From positions 3,771,273 to 3,835,272 of the forward strand of contig RPFO01000667.1 of assembly GCA_009746045.1 (NCBI GenBank): a stretch of 64,000 nucleotides of DNA, given 5' to 3'. The notes under the pieces are model-generated. The model worked only from the letters and a program-made list of their open reading frames with translations. It was not told the origin of the DNA and did no database searches. The translations under genes were made by a program, and so were the position numbers. Positions 32,772-42,178 of this stretch are shown here, in pieces. This DNA comes from Mesostigma viride. Lineage: Eukaryota; Streptophyta; Mesostigmatophyceae; Mesostigmatales; Mesostigmataceae. Position 1 is the first letter of the stretch, and each line of letters starts with the position of its first letter.

Positions 32772-34103
32772 CCAGGTTGGCCAATACGTCGGTACGTCAA
32801 ATACGTCGGCCTCAAAATACGAGTATTATACGTGGAGCATGGCAGAATACGTCACCAGAATACGTGGCAGTGTGCAGCATCATTGGTTATGAATGGGCCT
32901 TTAGGGTTTAGGCCTTAGGGGGCATAGTTATGCATGGAGATCAGTAAATTATGGTGGAAGGCATAATTTAATCTGCACCATTCCTTGCACTTATTCCCCA
33001 CCTGAGCGGCTGAGCCTGCCATACATTTTTAATGCAATATGTGCACATTCCTTGCACTTATTCCCTACCAACCTGCCACCATAATTTACCCATTACTGCA
33101 TGTGCACATTCCTTGCAAGGATTCATTGTGCATGCCAAGTCCGGGAGCAGTGATCAGCCCTTTGTACTGACTAAGGCCGGCAATCATCGCCTTGAAAGAG
33201 CGGCTCTGAGCCGCGTGAAAGGAAATAGCATTCTCAACAAAGAAATTCACCACCAGGAGATGGCATTCCTCTTCGTTTATGGGGCTCACAAACCTCGTGA
33301 TTGTCTGCTGCATGCATGGCGAGCATCTCCTGCACCTGCCGACCCCGGCCGAAGCAAGGCCGTGGCCGCTCTCCACCATTGTCCTGAAGCTAATGTGCTG
33401 CTGCTTCCTCGCCTTCAGCCCGGCCTTCTTGCTCAACAACTCCTGGAATTCTGACCTCCGTTTCTCCCCACTCTTTGCGTCAGGGCAAGCATCTATGCCC
33501 TGCCCTGCGATGCCCGCAAAATGTGCGTGCATCCGGGTCGCACTAATCTGCTTGCCATCGCCACTGGTAAAATTGTGGCAGCAAAATGAGCAGCTAAACT
33601 TCAGCTGCGAAACCGTTTCCCCCAGAGCATCCTTCACCAAGACAACTGGTTCTTTTCGTTACAAGATTATGCTCTGGCCCTTTTTCTGGCATGGCTGCAA
33701 AAACGCGATTGCCCTTGGCGACAAAATCCAATGGCACACCGCCATGCAATACAGGCTGATACAGGCTGTGTTACATGCAAGTACCACGTTCCTAGCACAG
33801 CTGGCATTTTCATCGTGCTGGCACTCACTCCGTGTAATTTCAGGCTTCAGCTAGCTTGCCAACTGCCAAGTCATTACTGGACTTGCGAAAAGCTGCCTAG
33901 TTCGTAGTAGAGAATCTTGGTAAAGGTAGGCGCCGCGCCACGGTCCGGTTGGCCTGGCGCCAAGCGCTGCCCCAGCTCGAACCTCAAAAATTTCCAAGTC
34001 CAAATCACGTATTCCTGACAAAATACGCGTATAGTACGTCGGGGCCAAAAAAACGCGTATTGCCGTATTTATTTTGACAATACGCACGTATTTGCCAACC
34101 TGG
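32772..34103. mobile_element. hAT DNA transposon, 1.33 kb, with 8-bp target duplication
   Basis: The element is bounded by TTGACGAC at 32764-32771 and again at 34104-34111, a perfect 8-bp target duplication. The ends are inverted: CCAGGTTGGCCAATACGT at the left, and CCAGGTTGGCAAATACGT read inward at the right, with further similarity over about 40 bases. hAT transposons are known for 8-bp duplications and CAGxGTTGGCAA-like ends. It contains only part of a transposase, so it is non-autonomous. Confidence 0.85.
33086..33666 (-). pseudogene. hAT transposase N-terminal fragment (BED-type zinc finger)
   Basis: An open frame of about 184-193 codons on the minus strand. CSFCCHNFTSGDGK then TRMHAHFAGI and GIDACP give a C2HC/BED-like finger. 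NFFVENAISFHAAQSRSFKA and MIAGLSQYKGLITAPG match the segment that follows the finger in plant-type hAT/DUF659 transposases. The frame stops before the catalytic and dimerisation domains. It lies within the hAT ends. Confidence 0.75.
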
Positions 34104-34358
34104 TTGACGACCAAGGAATTAAATGAAAATTTCTGACAGCCTCTCCTGGAGCCTGAGCGGTTTTAGGGGCATATAGCCAGGGTTCACCCACAACCCCTCT
34201 GATGAATGCGCTATGATGAAGGAATGATTCATTTTCACGAATGACACACGCGTGCCTGTTGGGGAGCCGCTCTGCATGCGGGCGACGTGTAGGACCCAAT
34301 GAATGCTTGTTGCAGCCAATGGGGACTTGCAGGTTGCGCGCGGTAACTAGGAAATCCG

Positions 34359-34592
34359 GCCTATTAATTAATTAATTGATTAATTAATAGACACGTGACT
34401 GCGTCACGTGAGCATAAGTCCTCATTGGGAGGGGAATTACATGGGATGGAGTGGATGGTGTAAGCTATCTAGGTCCTAGTTACAGGATAATGTGGGCACC
34501 ACGGCCCGAATCGCTATGAATGCCATACACGGTCACACACGGAGCCCCCACAGACTTGGGGGTGGTCTCCTTCATCACTACTTGCCATCTAG
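34359..34592 (-). mobile_element. LINE-A 3'-end fragment, 230 bp
   Basis: It matches 24180-24400 at about 90%: (TTAA)n tail at 34361-34389, the CACGTGACTGCGTCACGTG palindrome, CTAGGTCCTAGTTACAGG, and the end of the coding region (CCCCCACAGACTTGGGGGTGG). It breaks at CCATCTAGATATCCGG. Confidence 0.85.
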
Positions 34593-34624
34593 ATATCCGG
34601 CCTATTACCTGCATGCAACTAATG

Positions 34625-34752
34625 CGTATGGAACTAGATAGCTACCATCATCCATTCCATCCCATGTTCCCCTCCCACTGAGGACTTATGCTCACGTGAC
34701 ACAGTCACGTGTATATTAATTATAATTAATTAATTGATTGATTGATTGATGC
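34625..34752 (+). mobile_element. LINE-A 3'-end fragment, plus strand
   Basis: AGATAGCTACCATCATCCAT, CCCACTGAGGACTTATGCTC, the ACGTGACACAGTCACGT palindrome and a mixed TTAA/TTGA tail. It faces the fragment at 34359, so the two point away from each other around 34600. Confidence 0.75.
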
Positions 34753-34959
34753 GTATGCCACATGGACACTAGGTTACATCCAAGATGACCTGGTGGCACC
34801 TGAGCCGGCGCCTGAGCCGGACAGGTGTCAAACAGATGTGAGCGCAGATCGACATAGAATCTGAGATTTTTTAGTAGATCGAGATACATTTCGTTGTTAC
34901 TAGGGTTGCGGTGTGATGTACATCGCGTTGAATTCTGACGTGCAAGTGAATTCAATACT

Positions 34960-35230
34960 AATGCGCACTTGACTGTGTCACATGAGCAGAACTCCTTAAC
35001 AGAGTGGGTGTGGTGCGGGTGGACAGCGTAATGGACGGAATGTACAGTTGGAAAGATGAGATCGAGTGTAGATGTTGTTGTTGTTGTTGTACGTTGTGTC
35101 CCACGCCGCACATGGGCAGCAGAGAATCTATAGTGGCCGAGGGCCGCATATATTTAGTATACCCCGGGCCGACTTTGTCGCGACCCACGCGGTCTAGATT
35201 CCTTCCAGGCCTGCATGGTGGGCCGGCAGC
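34960..35230 (+). repeat. (GTT)n + CGCCGCACATGGGCAG repeat, copy 2
   Basis: Starts with a decayed LINE-A-like tail (GACTGTGTCACATGAGCA), then GTT repeats at 35074-35091 and CACGCCGCACATGGGCAG at 35101-35118, followed by GTGGCCGAGGG. Confidence 0.55.
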
Positions 35231-35439
35231 GCTGTTGCTGCGTGTAGTTTTGTGATGTATAGTTAGTTGTACCTTGTGCCGCTGGCGTGATCCTTGGATG
35301 TCTGTGTCAGATTACTATTAATTTCTTCAGGGTTATTCTCCCAGTCATCGGTTTTTTCCTTATGTTGCATGCCTATCTCACCTTCGTAATCTATCATTCT
35401 CAATGAATATATTTAGTATCGGTGGTACTATCGGGGCAC

Positions 35440-35690
35440 TGGGACATAATTAATTAATTAATTAAACTCGTGCTCCCGTTGGGGAGTCACGGAGCACCGA
35501 AGTGCTTTTAATCCCTGTGTGTGCACTACAGGAGAAAGGGCAGAGACCCCCAGTCTCCTTCATGCCAAAGGCATGCCACAGCTGCAATCGGGCGCGGCTA
35601 GCGAAAAGGACAGGCTAACGATCCGGCAAACTGTGGGTGCAATAAGACCCATGTGAGCATATCATAGCAAGGAGCGTGGGCAAGTAATCT
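35440..35690 (+). repeat. Hairpin repeat family H, copy 2 with flank
   Basis: (TTAA)n at 35447-35464, then the hairpin at 35470-35498. The following 170 bases resemble 36433-36535 (GTGCTTTTAA, CGATCC, GTGGGTGCAATA, TGTGAGCAT), which shows that H belongs to a longer element. Confidence 0.55.
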
Positions 35691-36242
35691 GAACTGGGAC
35701 ATAGACGGTTGCATCATCGGATACCTAGTAACGCGTGAGTTAACAACGAGATGTATCCTATAGCAATCGATCGCACGCCAAGTAGCCTCGATGGAGTGGC
35801 ATAGGCCGGAGGATAGCACATTATACCAGATACGACATGAACCCGGGTGCTCGTCGACGTGGACCCCGCCCCGCGAGTGTAGATGTACCATGCCTAAACT
35901 ACAGACAGCAAACGTACAGCCTGTCATTACACGTAAACTGCCTGTAACTGTTAACCTGCTACTAGCTATATAATAAATTAATGCACAAACGTACCCTAAT
36001 CTACTAGAGTCGGGAGCTATCGACTGAAAAATCGCAACAGTCTGTACAAGTCAAGTGGATAACAATCTTTATAATATCCATGACTAGGGTCCACATGCTG
36101 GGTCTATAGGGACGAAGCACAAGCTAAATAGACCGTTTTTTTTTCTTTTTCATCTGTACATTGGATCGCCATGTGTCCAGGAATAGTTGTCTCACAACAT
36201 TATTATCAAAAGAACTTAATTGCACCGTGATCATCAAAGATC

Positions 36243-36306
36243 GACAACCAGAGCAGCCCATGGCCAGAAATCTTGAAGAATCCGGACCATGGTAGCTCGA
36301 GCCTTA
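36243..36306 (+). repeat. Dispersed repeat R, copy 2
   Basis: Matches 27064-27135, including GAATCCGGACCATGGTAGCT and CGAGCCT. Confidence 0.55.
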
Positions 36307-36309
36307 ATC

Positions 36310-36535
36310 TACACGTAACTGCGTCACACGAGCATAAGTCCTCAGAGAAATGAGTATGGGATGGGGTGGATGGTAGTAATTAATTATTGAATTAATGTAA
36401 CACGTGCTCACGTTGGGGAATCACGGAGCACCAAGCAGAGTGCTTTTAACAGGGCGCACAATCGTACCCGTCGAAACGATCCAGCATCCCCTGTGGATGC
36501 AATATGACCGGTGTGAGCATTAAATTGCTAGGGAA
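36310..36535. repeat. LINE-A tail piece followed by hairpin repeat H, copy 3
   Basis: ACTGCGTCACACGAGCATAA with TCCTCAGAG (LINE-A end, minus orientation) runs into TTAATTATTGAATT, then the H hairpin at 36404-36432 and its flank. Confidence 0.55.
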
Positions 36536-36554
36536 GGGGGGGGCGGGGGGCGGG

Positions 36555-36775
36555 GGGATGTAGCTATGTCTAGAGTTCCTAGCTAGTTACAGGGTTGCGG
36601 GCACCACGGCCCGAATTCGGCTATGCTCATGCCAAACTTAGTCACATATGCATGCGGAGGCCCCGCTGACTGGGTGGTGGTGACCTTAGTTAATCACCGT
36701 CTGCCACCCATCTTTATGCGTCATCTGCCTTCATCCAGCTCGAGCCTGCTGTTACAGTACAGTATCTAATCTGCG
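36555..36775 (-). mobile_element. LINE-A 3'-end fragment
   Basis: Resembles 24265-24420 in the minus orientation: CTAGTTACAGGGTTGCGGGC, GGCCCGAATTCGGCTATG, then the decayed last codons of the ORF (ACCATCTGCC-type end). Confidence 0.65.
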
Positions 36776-36779
36776 TTTG

Positions 36780-37360
36780 TCATGTCCACCGAAATAAAAA
36801 ATTATGGCTGCCTAATGTTCATCGCGATCTGATGGTTGAAATCCAACAATTGACCAAACTATTGAGCCATATCCGTCTGTCCTACCAGCTGCATCCCTAG
36901 AAGCCTTCTCCGACTGTCGGTTGCCACCCTGCACCACGTGTGCGCGATTGTTCGGACTCCTCCCGAACGTTGTCACCCTCAGCCTGACCACCTCAGTTGT
37001 CCATGCCAAGAAAAATGCACGTCTTTAATTGAAGCGTGCAGCTTCAGTCGCGTACATCAAGTATCATAATTATGTGTAACTGTATAGCCCAAACTTGTAC
37101 AATGATAGTATATATTATTCATCGAGAATGAAAAATTACGGAGGTGAGAGTGGCATGCCACCGATAAGGAAGTTAAACCCCGAAAAGAAGAACGTACCCT
37201 ATCAGTAAAGGAAATAATGATAATCTCAGTGACATGGGCATATGCAACATGACCATTCCTAGGAAGCTATAGGCAAACCTGCCATGATGAACTACACCCA
37301 GATGTTGCTGCATGGCTGACCTAGTGGTCCCAGCTCAGCTTTTGAACACCGCATCCACTC
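36780..37360. other. Intergenic sequence, no gene seen
   Basis: No array or recognisable protein. Confidence 0.4.
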
Positions 37361-37374
37361 CCTCTCCCTTCTTT

Positions 37375-37483
37375 GGACTGCCATGCAGAACAAGAAGAGG
37401 TGGCAGAAGACTGTCCAGGCCCACACGCCAGCCCCTGTGGGCAAGCCACCTCCCCCCATGCAAGAGGAAGGGGCGTTTTGCTG
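37375..37483 (+). pseudogene. LINE C-terminal fragment
   Basis: Read in frame it gives MQNKKRWQKTVQ then PVGKPP and a stop. It matches the pattern WRQMVSKDRWQVV...VGAP of LINE-A and KKMMDKAKWAQVI...VGKP of LINE-B, so it is a piece of another LINE family. Confidence 0.4.
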
Positions 37484-37603
37484 AGTAGTGCATGTTACTA
37501 GTTAGGATTTTCTAGACTAGAAAGCTTAGAGTTAGGTTTGTTCGATTCCGCGGCTTCGTCCACCTCCACCCATCCAGCAAGGAATATGTGCTACATGATC
37601 TCC

Positions 37604-37929
37604 CAACGGCTCCAGGCATGTTATAATATAATATAATTTAATAACACAACCTGGATCACGCCAGCACATTAGGTACAACTAACTACAACACAAAACTACA
37701 ACATGCATTTTGTATGAAGTGAGACAACTATGCCTGGACGCATGGCGATCCAAAATTTTGTATCGCCAACGGCTCCAGGCATGTTATAATATAATATAAT
37801 TTAATAACACAACCTGGATCACGCCAGCACATTAGGTACAACTAACTACAACACAAAACTACAACATGCATTTTGTATGAAGTGAGACAACTATGCCTGG
37901 ACGCATGGCGATCCAAAATTTTGTATGTA
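37604..37929 (+). repeat. Perfect 163-bp tandem duplication
   Basis: 37604-37766 and 37767-37929 appear identical, with only the last few bases differing. Each unit has inverted ends CCAGGCAT and ATGCCTGG about 110 bases apart and an ATAATATAAT-rich core. Confidence 0.9.
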
Positions 37930-38534
37930 TGCGAATCATACAAACCATGGCTATAGACATGTGATTAATTGTTGCTAGAAACGTCTCGTTAAGTGCCGGT
38001 CTGCGCCTGTGCTGCACTGACTTGCATGTTGACATTGATGGAGTAACGCAAGGCACGACGACGTCCCTTCTCCATGATTCGCATTTCGACCCATGCATCT
38101 GAACAATCGACTCGTCGGCATGCAATGCACGCGGGTTATATACGTCAGAAGCAGACTTGATGGGATACTTGAGGGACCGCGATTCTTGCGACGCCAATCA
38201 GCTGCCTGTGCTGCCAGATTGTCTCATTGACAGTACAAACTACATGCTTTGTATTACACGGTCAATAACATATGTTCACGATTGCACGTACTCAGACTAG
38301 GTTGGATCAAGAAGTCCCAGTACATATTGTTGAGCGTGTGCAGCACGGCTCTTTGGGATTTCAATCGAGATCTTTGTTTGAATTGCGGCCATTGCGGCAG
38401 CTGCGCAGCTTTTTTTGATTGACAACGCCAGGCAAGAAATATGACTAGAAAGTACAAATGCATGCTGAGATGCATGTATGCCGTTGAGCCACATTTCCCC
38501 AATAAGCTTCAAGCTGAGCCTATTATAAGTGCGC

Positions 38535-38592
38535 ATTGACGCAGTCATGTGTCTATTAATTAATTAATTAATTAATTAATTTGTTAATTAAG
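38535..38592 (+). mobile_element. LINE-A tail fragment
   Basis: GACGCAGTCATGTGTCTATT then (TTAA)n. GTGCGC occurs on both sides (38529 and 38592), which could be a short target duplication. Confidence 0.5.
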
Positions 38593-38904
38593 TGCGCTCT
38601 AGATCCAATTTGGACAGATCACAGCTTCCATCACCGGAGTAGAAACAGCCTGGCCACCTCTTGAAATTTCCTTAACCCCTCATTGGTCTGGCAGCTGATT
38701 TTCTGCCAAAAATCGACTTAGAACTGATGCATCGGCCCCTTCTCGGGGGACCAAATGCCGCGAAAACTATTGAGAATTAGGAAAAGTTTAGCTGAGAAGA
38801 TCGAAAACTTGTTTATAATTTTCCTCACAGCATGGTACTAGGGTTCGCATACTTCTGAAAAAGTTATAGGGGTGTTCTGGCCGGTCAAAATACAGTCATT
38901 CACG

Positions 38905-38963
38905 CCTTAAGTTGGGTTCGAGGGTTTCTTCGGGTCAACCCAACGCGTGAACCCAACTTAAGG
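38905..38963. repeat. 15-bp perfect inverted repeat
   Basis: CCTTAAGTTGGGTTC at 38905-38919 and its complement at 38949-38963. Part of it (CACGCCTTAAGTTGGGTT) recurs at 41221-41238. Confidence 0.75.
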
Positions 38964-39216
38964 TCGTTAAGTTACCATAACTTGCGACCCCCCGCCCTGC
39001 TGATGGACTTTAGAGTGTCTTTTGATAGCTCTCGTCAAGGCCGATCGAACTGCGAGGTGGCACCCCAAAACCCTTTGGCATATGCTAGAATTCACCCCCA
39101 AGGTCGTATTTCGGGTCGAAACTAGGATGCAAGTCATCAAACCGGCTGTAGCCGGCAGGTGAAGCCCCACACAACACGGTAGTGCTACAGTAGCCAAAAC
39201 TGCCTAACTTGGTGTG

Positions 39217-39414
39217 CTACATAGGGCATGCGCGTTCATTTATGAGTAATCGTAAACAGTGCTGTGTTGCTGGTTTGAGAGCTTGCTTGGCCTTGGCACC
39301 CGCCTTCTCGCCTGTGGTGTCTCGTTTCTGCTTTTTGTTGGACGCTGCCCCGTTGCCCGAAAACAGTTCGTTCCATTTGGCCTTATCCGTCATCAGTTTT
39401 AATTTGTCGGCCAT
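39217..39414 (-). CDS. Hypothetical basic protein, 65 aa
   Basis: An ATG at 39414 opens MADKLKLMTDKAKWNELFSG, then a Lys/Ala-rich stretch and a stop at 39217. The composition is protein-like (amphipathic start, KKQKR nuclear-signal-like patch), but no family is recognised and the surroundings are repeat debris. It could be a transposon fragment. Confidence 0.22.
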   Translation of the reverse strand: MADKLKLMTDKAKWNELFSGNGAASNKKQKRDTTGEKAGAKAKQALKPATQHCLRLLINERACPM

Positions 39415-39559
39415 TACTTAGTTGTTGCATGGGTCGCATTTAGGATGGGTTCAAATGTGACGAACGCCTTTGAACCGACTACAGCATGACTGAAGCCGTT
39501 TGCCCATGTATACAATACCGTGTCAAGTTGTTGGGTAGCTTACTCCCCAGCTGCGATCG

Positions 39560-40357
39560 AGCTACATAGGCCGACGTTGACCACCGTATCTCCCTCGCCT
39601 GCCACGCTTTACGCCAATACAGGGCCCTGTGGCGCAAGCGCTTGGGCAAGCTAGAGAGAAACAGGAGTCCCCTTCCTGTTCTTCTTCCTGGTCCTTCGAT
39701 CCTGTTCTCACGTATGGGGCCGAGACGTGGACCCTCACAGCTGACCTTGCCATTTAATTGAAAAGCTGGACGGCACGGTCACCAACATGCCGCGGTCAAT
39801 TTTCCGTGAAAATGTGGGCTATATGCTGCTCACGTCCGCGTGTGGGCTATGCTGCTCACATCCGCAAGGAGAACTTGTACCTATAGGCACACCACCAGTT
39901 AGGCAGCACCATCATGAAGCAGCGGCGCCTGCAGCTAGTAGTAGGGCACTTAGCTCGCACCAACCAGGTACTAGACACATCACGTGCCCCCTCCGCGCAT
40001 GGGCTGCGACCTGCTCAGCCTGGCAGGCACCTCCTCATGCAGTCACGTGGGACGGGCCCGGCAGCAATGCTAGACGCCGCTGCAAGGCCCGCACTTTCAA
40101 AGAGCAGCTAGAAGAGGACATGGGGAGCCTATGAGGCCTCTCCGTGATTTGGAAAAAGATGATGGACAAGGCCAAGTGGGCTCAGGTTATAGAGGACAAC
40201 CGCGACCCCCCTCCAGTGGGGAAGCCGCGTGTTTGCAAACGCGGGAAGCATGCTAGGCAACTGACCCCTACTAGGGTCTGGGGCACAATAGATAGAGTAG
40301 GATTGTTTGTACATACCTAGATAGAACAGACCTAATTAAATTAAATTAAATTAAATT
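39560..40357 (+). pseudogene. LINE-B 3' fragment (RT C-terminal domain)
   Basis: Broken frames give LTYGAETWTLT, then KQRRLQLVVGHLARTNQVLD, then PAQPGRHLL and WKKMMDKAKWAQVIEDN, each the counterpart of LINE-A C-terminal blocks but much diverged. It ends with (AAATT)n at 40332-40357. It has stops and shifts throughout. Confidence 0.7.
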
Positions 40358-40625
40358 GTAACATTATTATCTCCGTTGGGAGTACATATGTAGCACATAT
40401 CCCTGAGAAGGGGCATATGCCTTTTAATACATTCTGGGCTTAGTACTTCCTGCAAGGGTAGGGTGTAAACTACGCCTGCTCTGGGTGCACAAAGTGCACC
40501 TGCACCACTATGTATTCCAGCACCTGAGGTGCGGACAGAGGGTGGAAGATCATCGTGGCTAATCAATGGCTAGGGCATGGCTTCTCAGCGGAGAGTATCT
40601 CTCTGCATAGGCAGAGCTTGGCTAA
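40357..40625. repeat. Dispersed direct repeat E, copy 1
   Basis: Matches 41308-41580 at about 85%: TCCGTTGGGAGTACAT, CCCTGAGAAGGGGC, CTTCCTGCAAGGGTAGGGTG, GGCTAGGGCATGGC. In copy 1 it directly follows the LINE-B tail. Confidence 0.7.
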
Positions 40626-40659
40626 TTTGAAAGACCGGTAAGATTGCATGTACCCATCC

Positions 40660-40800
40660 ATCCATCCAGCAGTGGGGAAGCCGCGCGTTTGCTCACGTGG
40701 GAGGCATGCTAGACAAGACCCCTCGGGTCGCGGGCACCATAGTTATAGGACTGTTTCAGTAGATAGCTTGTAGATAGCTTAGAACGGTAGGATTGCGTGT
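40660..40800 (+). mobile_element. LINE-B 3'-end fragment
   Basis: CAGTGGGGAAGCCGCGCGTT, GGAGGCATGCTAGACAAGAC and TAGGATTGCGTGTACCC match 40215-40315. (CATC)n repeats flank it in place of the A/T tail. Confidence 0.6.
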
Positions 40801-40833
40801 ACCCATGATCCAGCATCCATCCATCGGGGTTAA

Positions 40834-41032
40834 TGCTCCGTGACCGACTTCCAAACGGGAGCACCAGTTTAATTAACTAATGAATTCATCCATCCATCCA
40901 TCCATCGGGGTTAATGCGCTCCGCAGTGACTCCCCAACGGGAGCACAAGTTTAATTAATTAATCCATCCATCCGTCCATTGATCCGGACCGTTGACCCAA
41001 TGCTCCGTGACGGACTCACCCCAACGGGAGCA
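40834..41032 (-). repeat. Three hairpin repeats H in a row, minus orientation
   Basis: Copies at 40834-40865, 40916-40947 and 41001-41032, each followed by TTTAATTAAT-like or TTTACTTAAT sequence and separated by (CATC)n. The spacing is about 83 bp, so this is a small tandem array. Confidence 0.65.
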
Positions 41033-41307
41033 TGAGTTTACTTAATAATGTAATGAGTTAATAGAACACCGACAATGATGATAGACGCAGCAACGAAATG
41101 ACCAAGATCCGCAGTGAATTCTAGGTTTCAAGTGTGGGTGGGCAGGGTGGCGCGGGCTGGCGACCACCCACAAGTCGCGGCAGTCAAAAACAGTGCCACA
41201 CCACACTAGAAGCCAGTTCACGCCTTAAGTTGGGTTTTCGCTAGTACAGCCAGCAGCCTTAGATTAAATTGGAACATACTGGTTGTCTCCTTGATATCTC
41301 CATTGTC

Positions 41308-41580
41308 TCACTTAATTTCTCCGTTGGGAGTACATGCATGTAGCACATTATTATCCCTGAGAAGGGGCGTATGGCTACATTCTGGGCTACTTCCTGCAAG
41401 GGTAGGGTGTAAACTACACCTGCTCTGGGTACTCCACAAAGTGCAAAGTTCTGCACCACCATGATGTATCATACCTAAAAGGCCTAGCATGGGGTGGAAG
41501 ATTATTATGGCTAGGCAATGGCTAGGGCATGGCATCTCAGCAGAGAGCAACTCTCTGCATGCAGTGCAAAGCGTGACTAA
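41308..41580. repeat. Dispersed direct repeat E, copy 2
   Basis: See 40357-40625. A further pair of ATGC(C/T)AATTCATCATCTGGTGTGG-like repeats follows at 41580-41670. Confidence 0.65.
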
Positions 41581-41814
41581 ATAATGCCATGCATCATCTG
41601 GTGTGGAGCCCATCATAGGTGCACACATGTACATATGGCTAAATAATGCTAATTCATCATCTGGTGTGGGGCCCATAACAGGCGTACATGTTCAAGGCCA
41701 CGTCGGCTAGGCCTTACTATTGATGAGACTAGTACACCACTACACTACAGTCCCCTAGGCTGGGGACGTGGGTGAGGGTGCTGGGGCAGCGCTGGGGTCG
41801 CTTGCCAAGGCTTG

Positions 41815-42159
41815 AGTTGAGTAACTCTAGAGCCCTAGGATCTGGCTCTGAGTTCCCCATGTCCGTCCGCACGCCTTCCGCTAGCGTCCGCTCAGCCGCC
41901 GGCTATAATCCGGCGGTCCGATGCGGGCGACCGGTCTAAGGGCGGCGCCTAGGGCCGGCGCCACCTAGGCCCCAGTCCGGGGCCTTATCCGGGTCAGTAC
42001 GGACGGCTAGCTTGTCCCACGGTTACGGCTAACCGGATAGGGTTTGCTGGCTAAGACATAAACCAGTGGTGGGCCAGCTCCGACAGCAGTTCTCTGTGTT
42101 CACCTTATCCCAAGCTCAACGTGACCGACCGCCATAGCTGAGCCGGTCGGGCTTTAACT
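41815..42159 (+). repeat. 5' LTR (345 bp)
   Basis: Begins AGTTGAGTAACT and ends GGGCTTTAACT; the ends are AGTT/AACT inverted instead of the common TG/CA. It contains a perfect 7-bp hairpin CCGCCGG/CCGGCGG around CTATAAT near 41895, which is the probable TATA region. Confidence 0.9.
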
Positions 42160-42178
42160 TGTATTCATAAAAATCCCG
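42160..42178 (+). promoter_or_regulatory. Primer-binding position of the Copia-related element
   Basis: TGTATTCATAAAAATCCCG follows the LTR directly. It does not look like the usual Copia site (complement of initiator Met tRNA), but its first 12 bases are exactly complementary to 47274-47285, just after ORF2. Confidence 0.45.
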
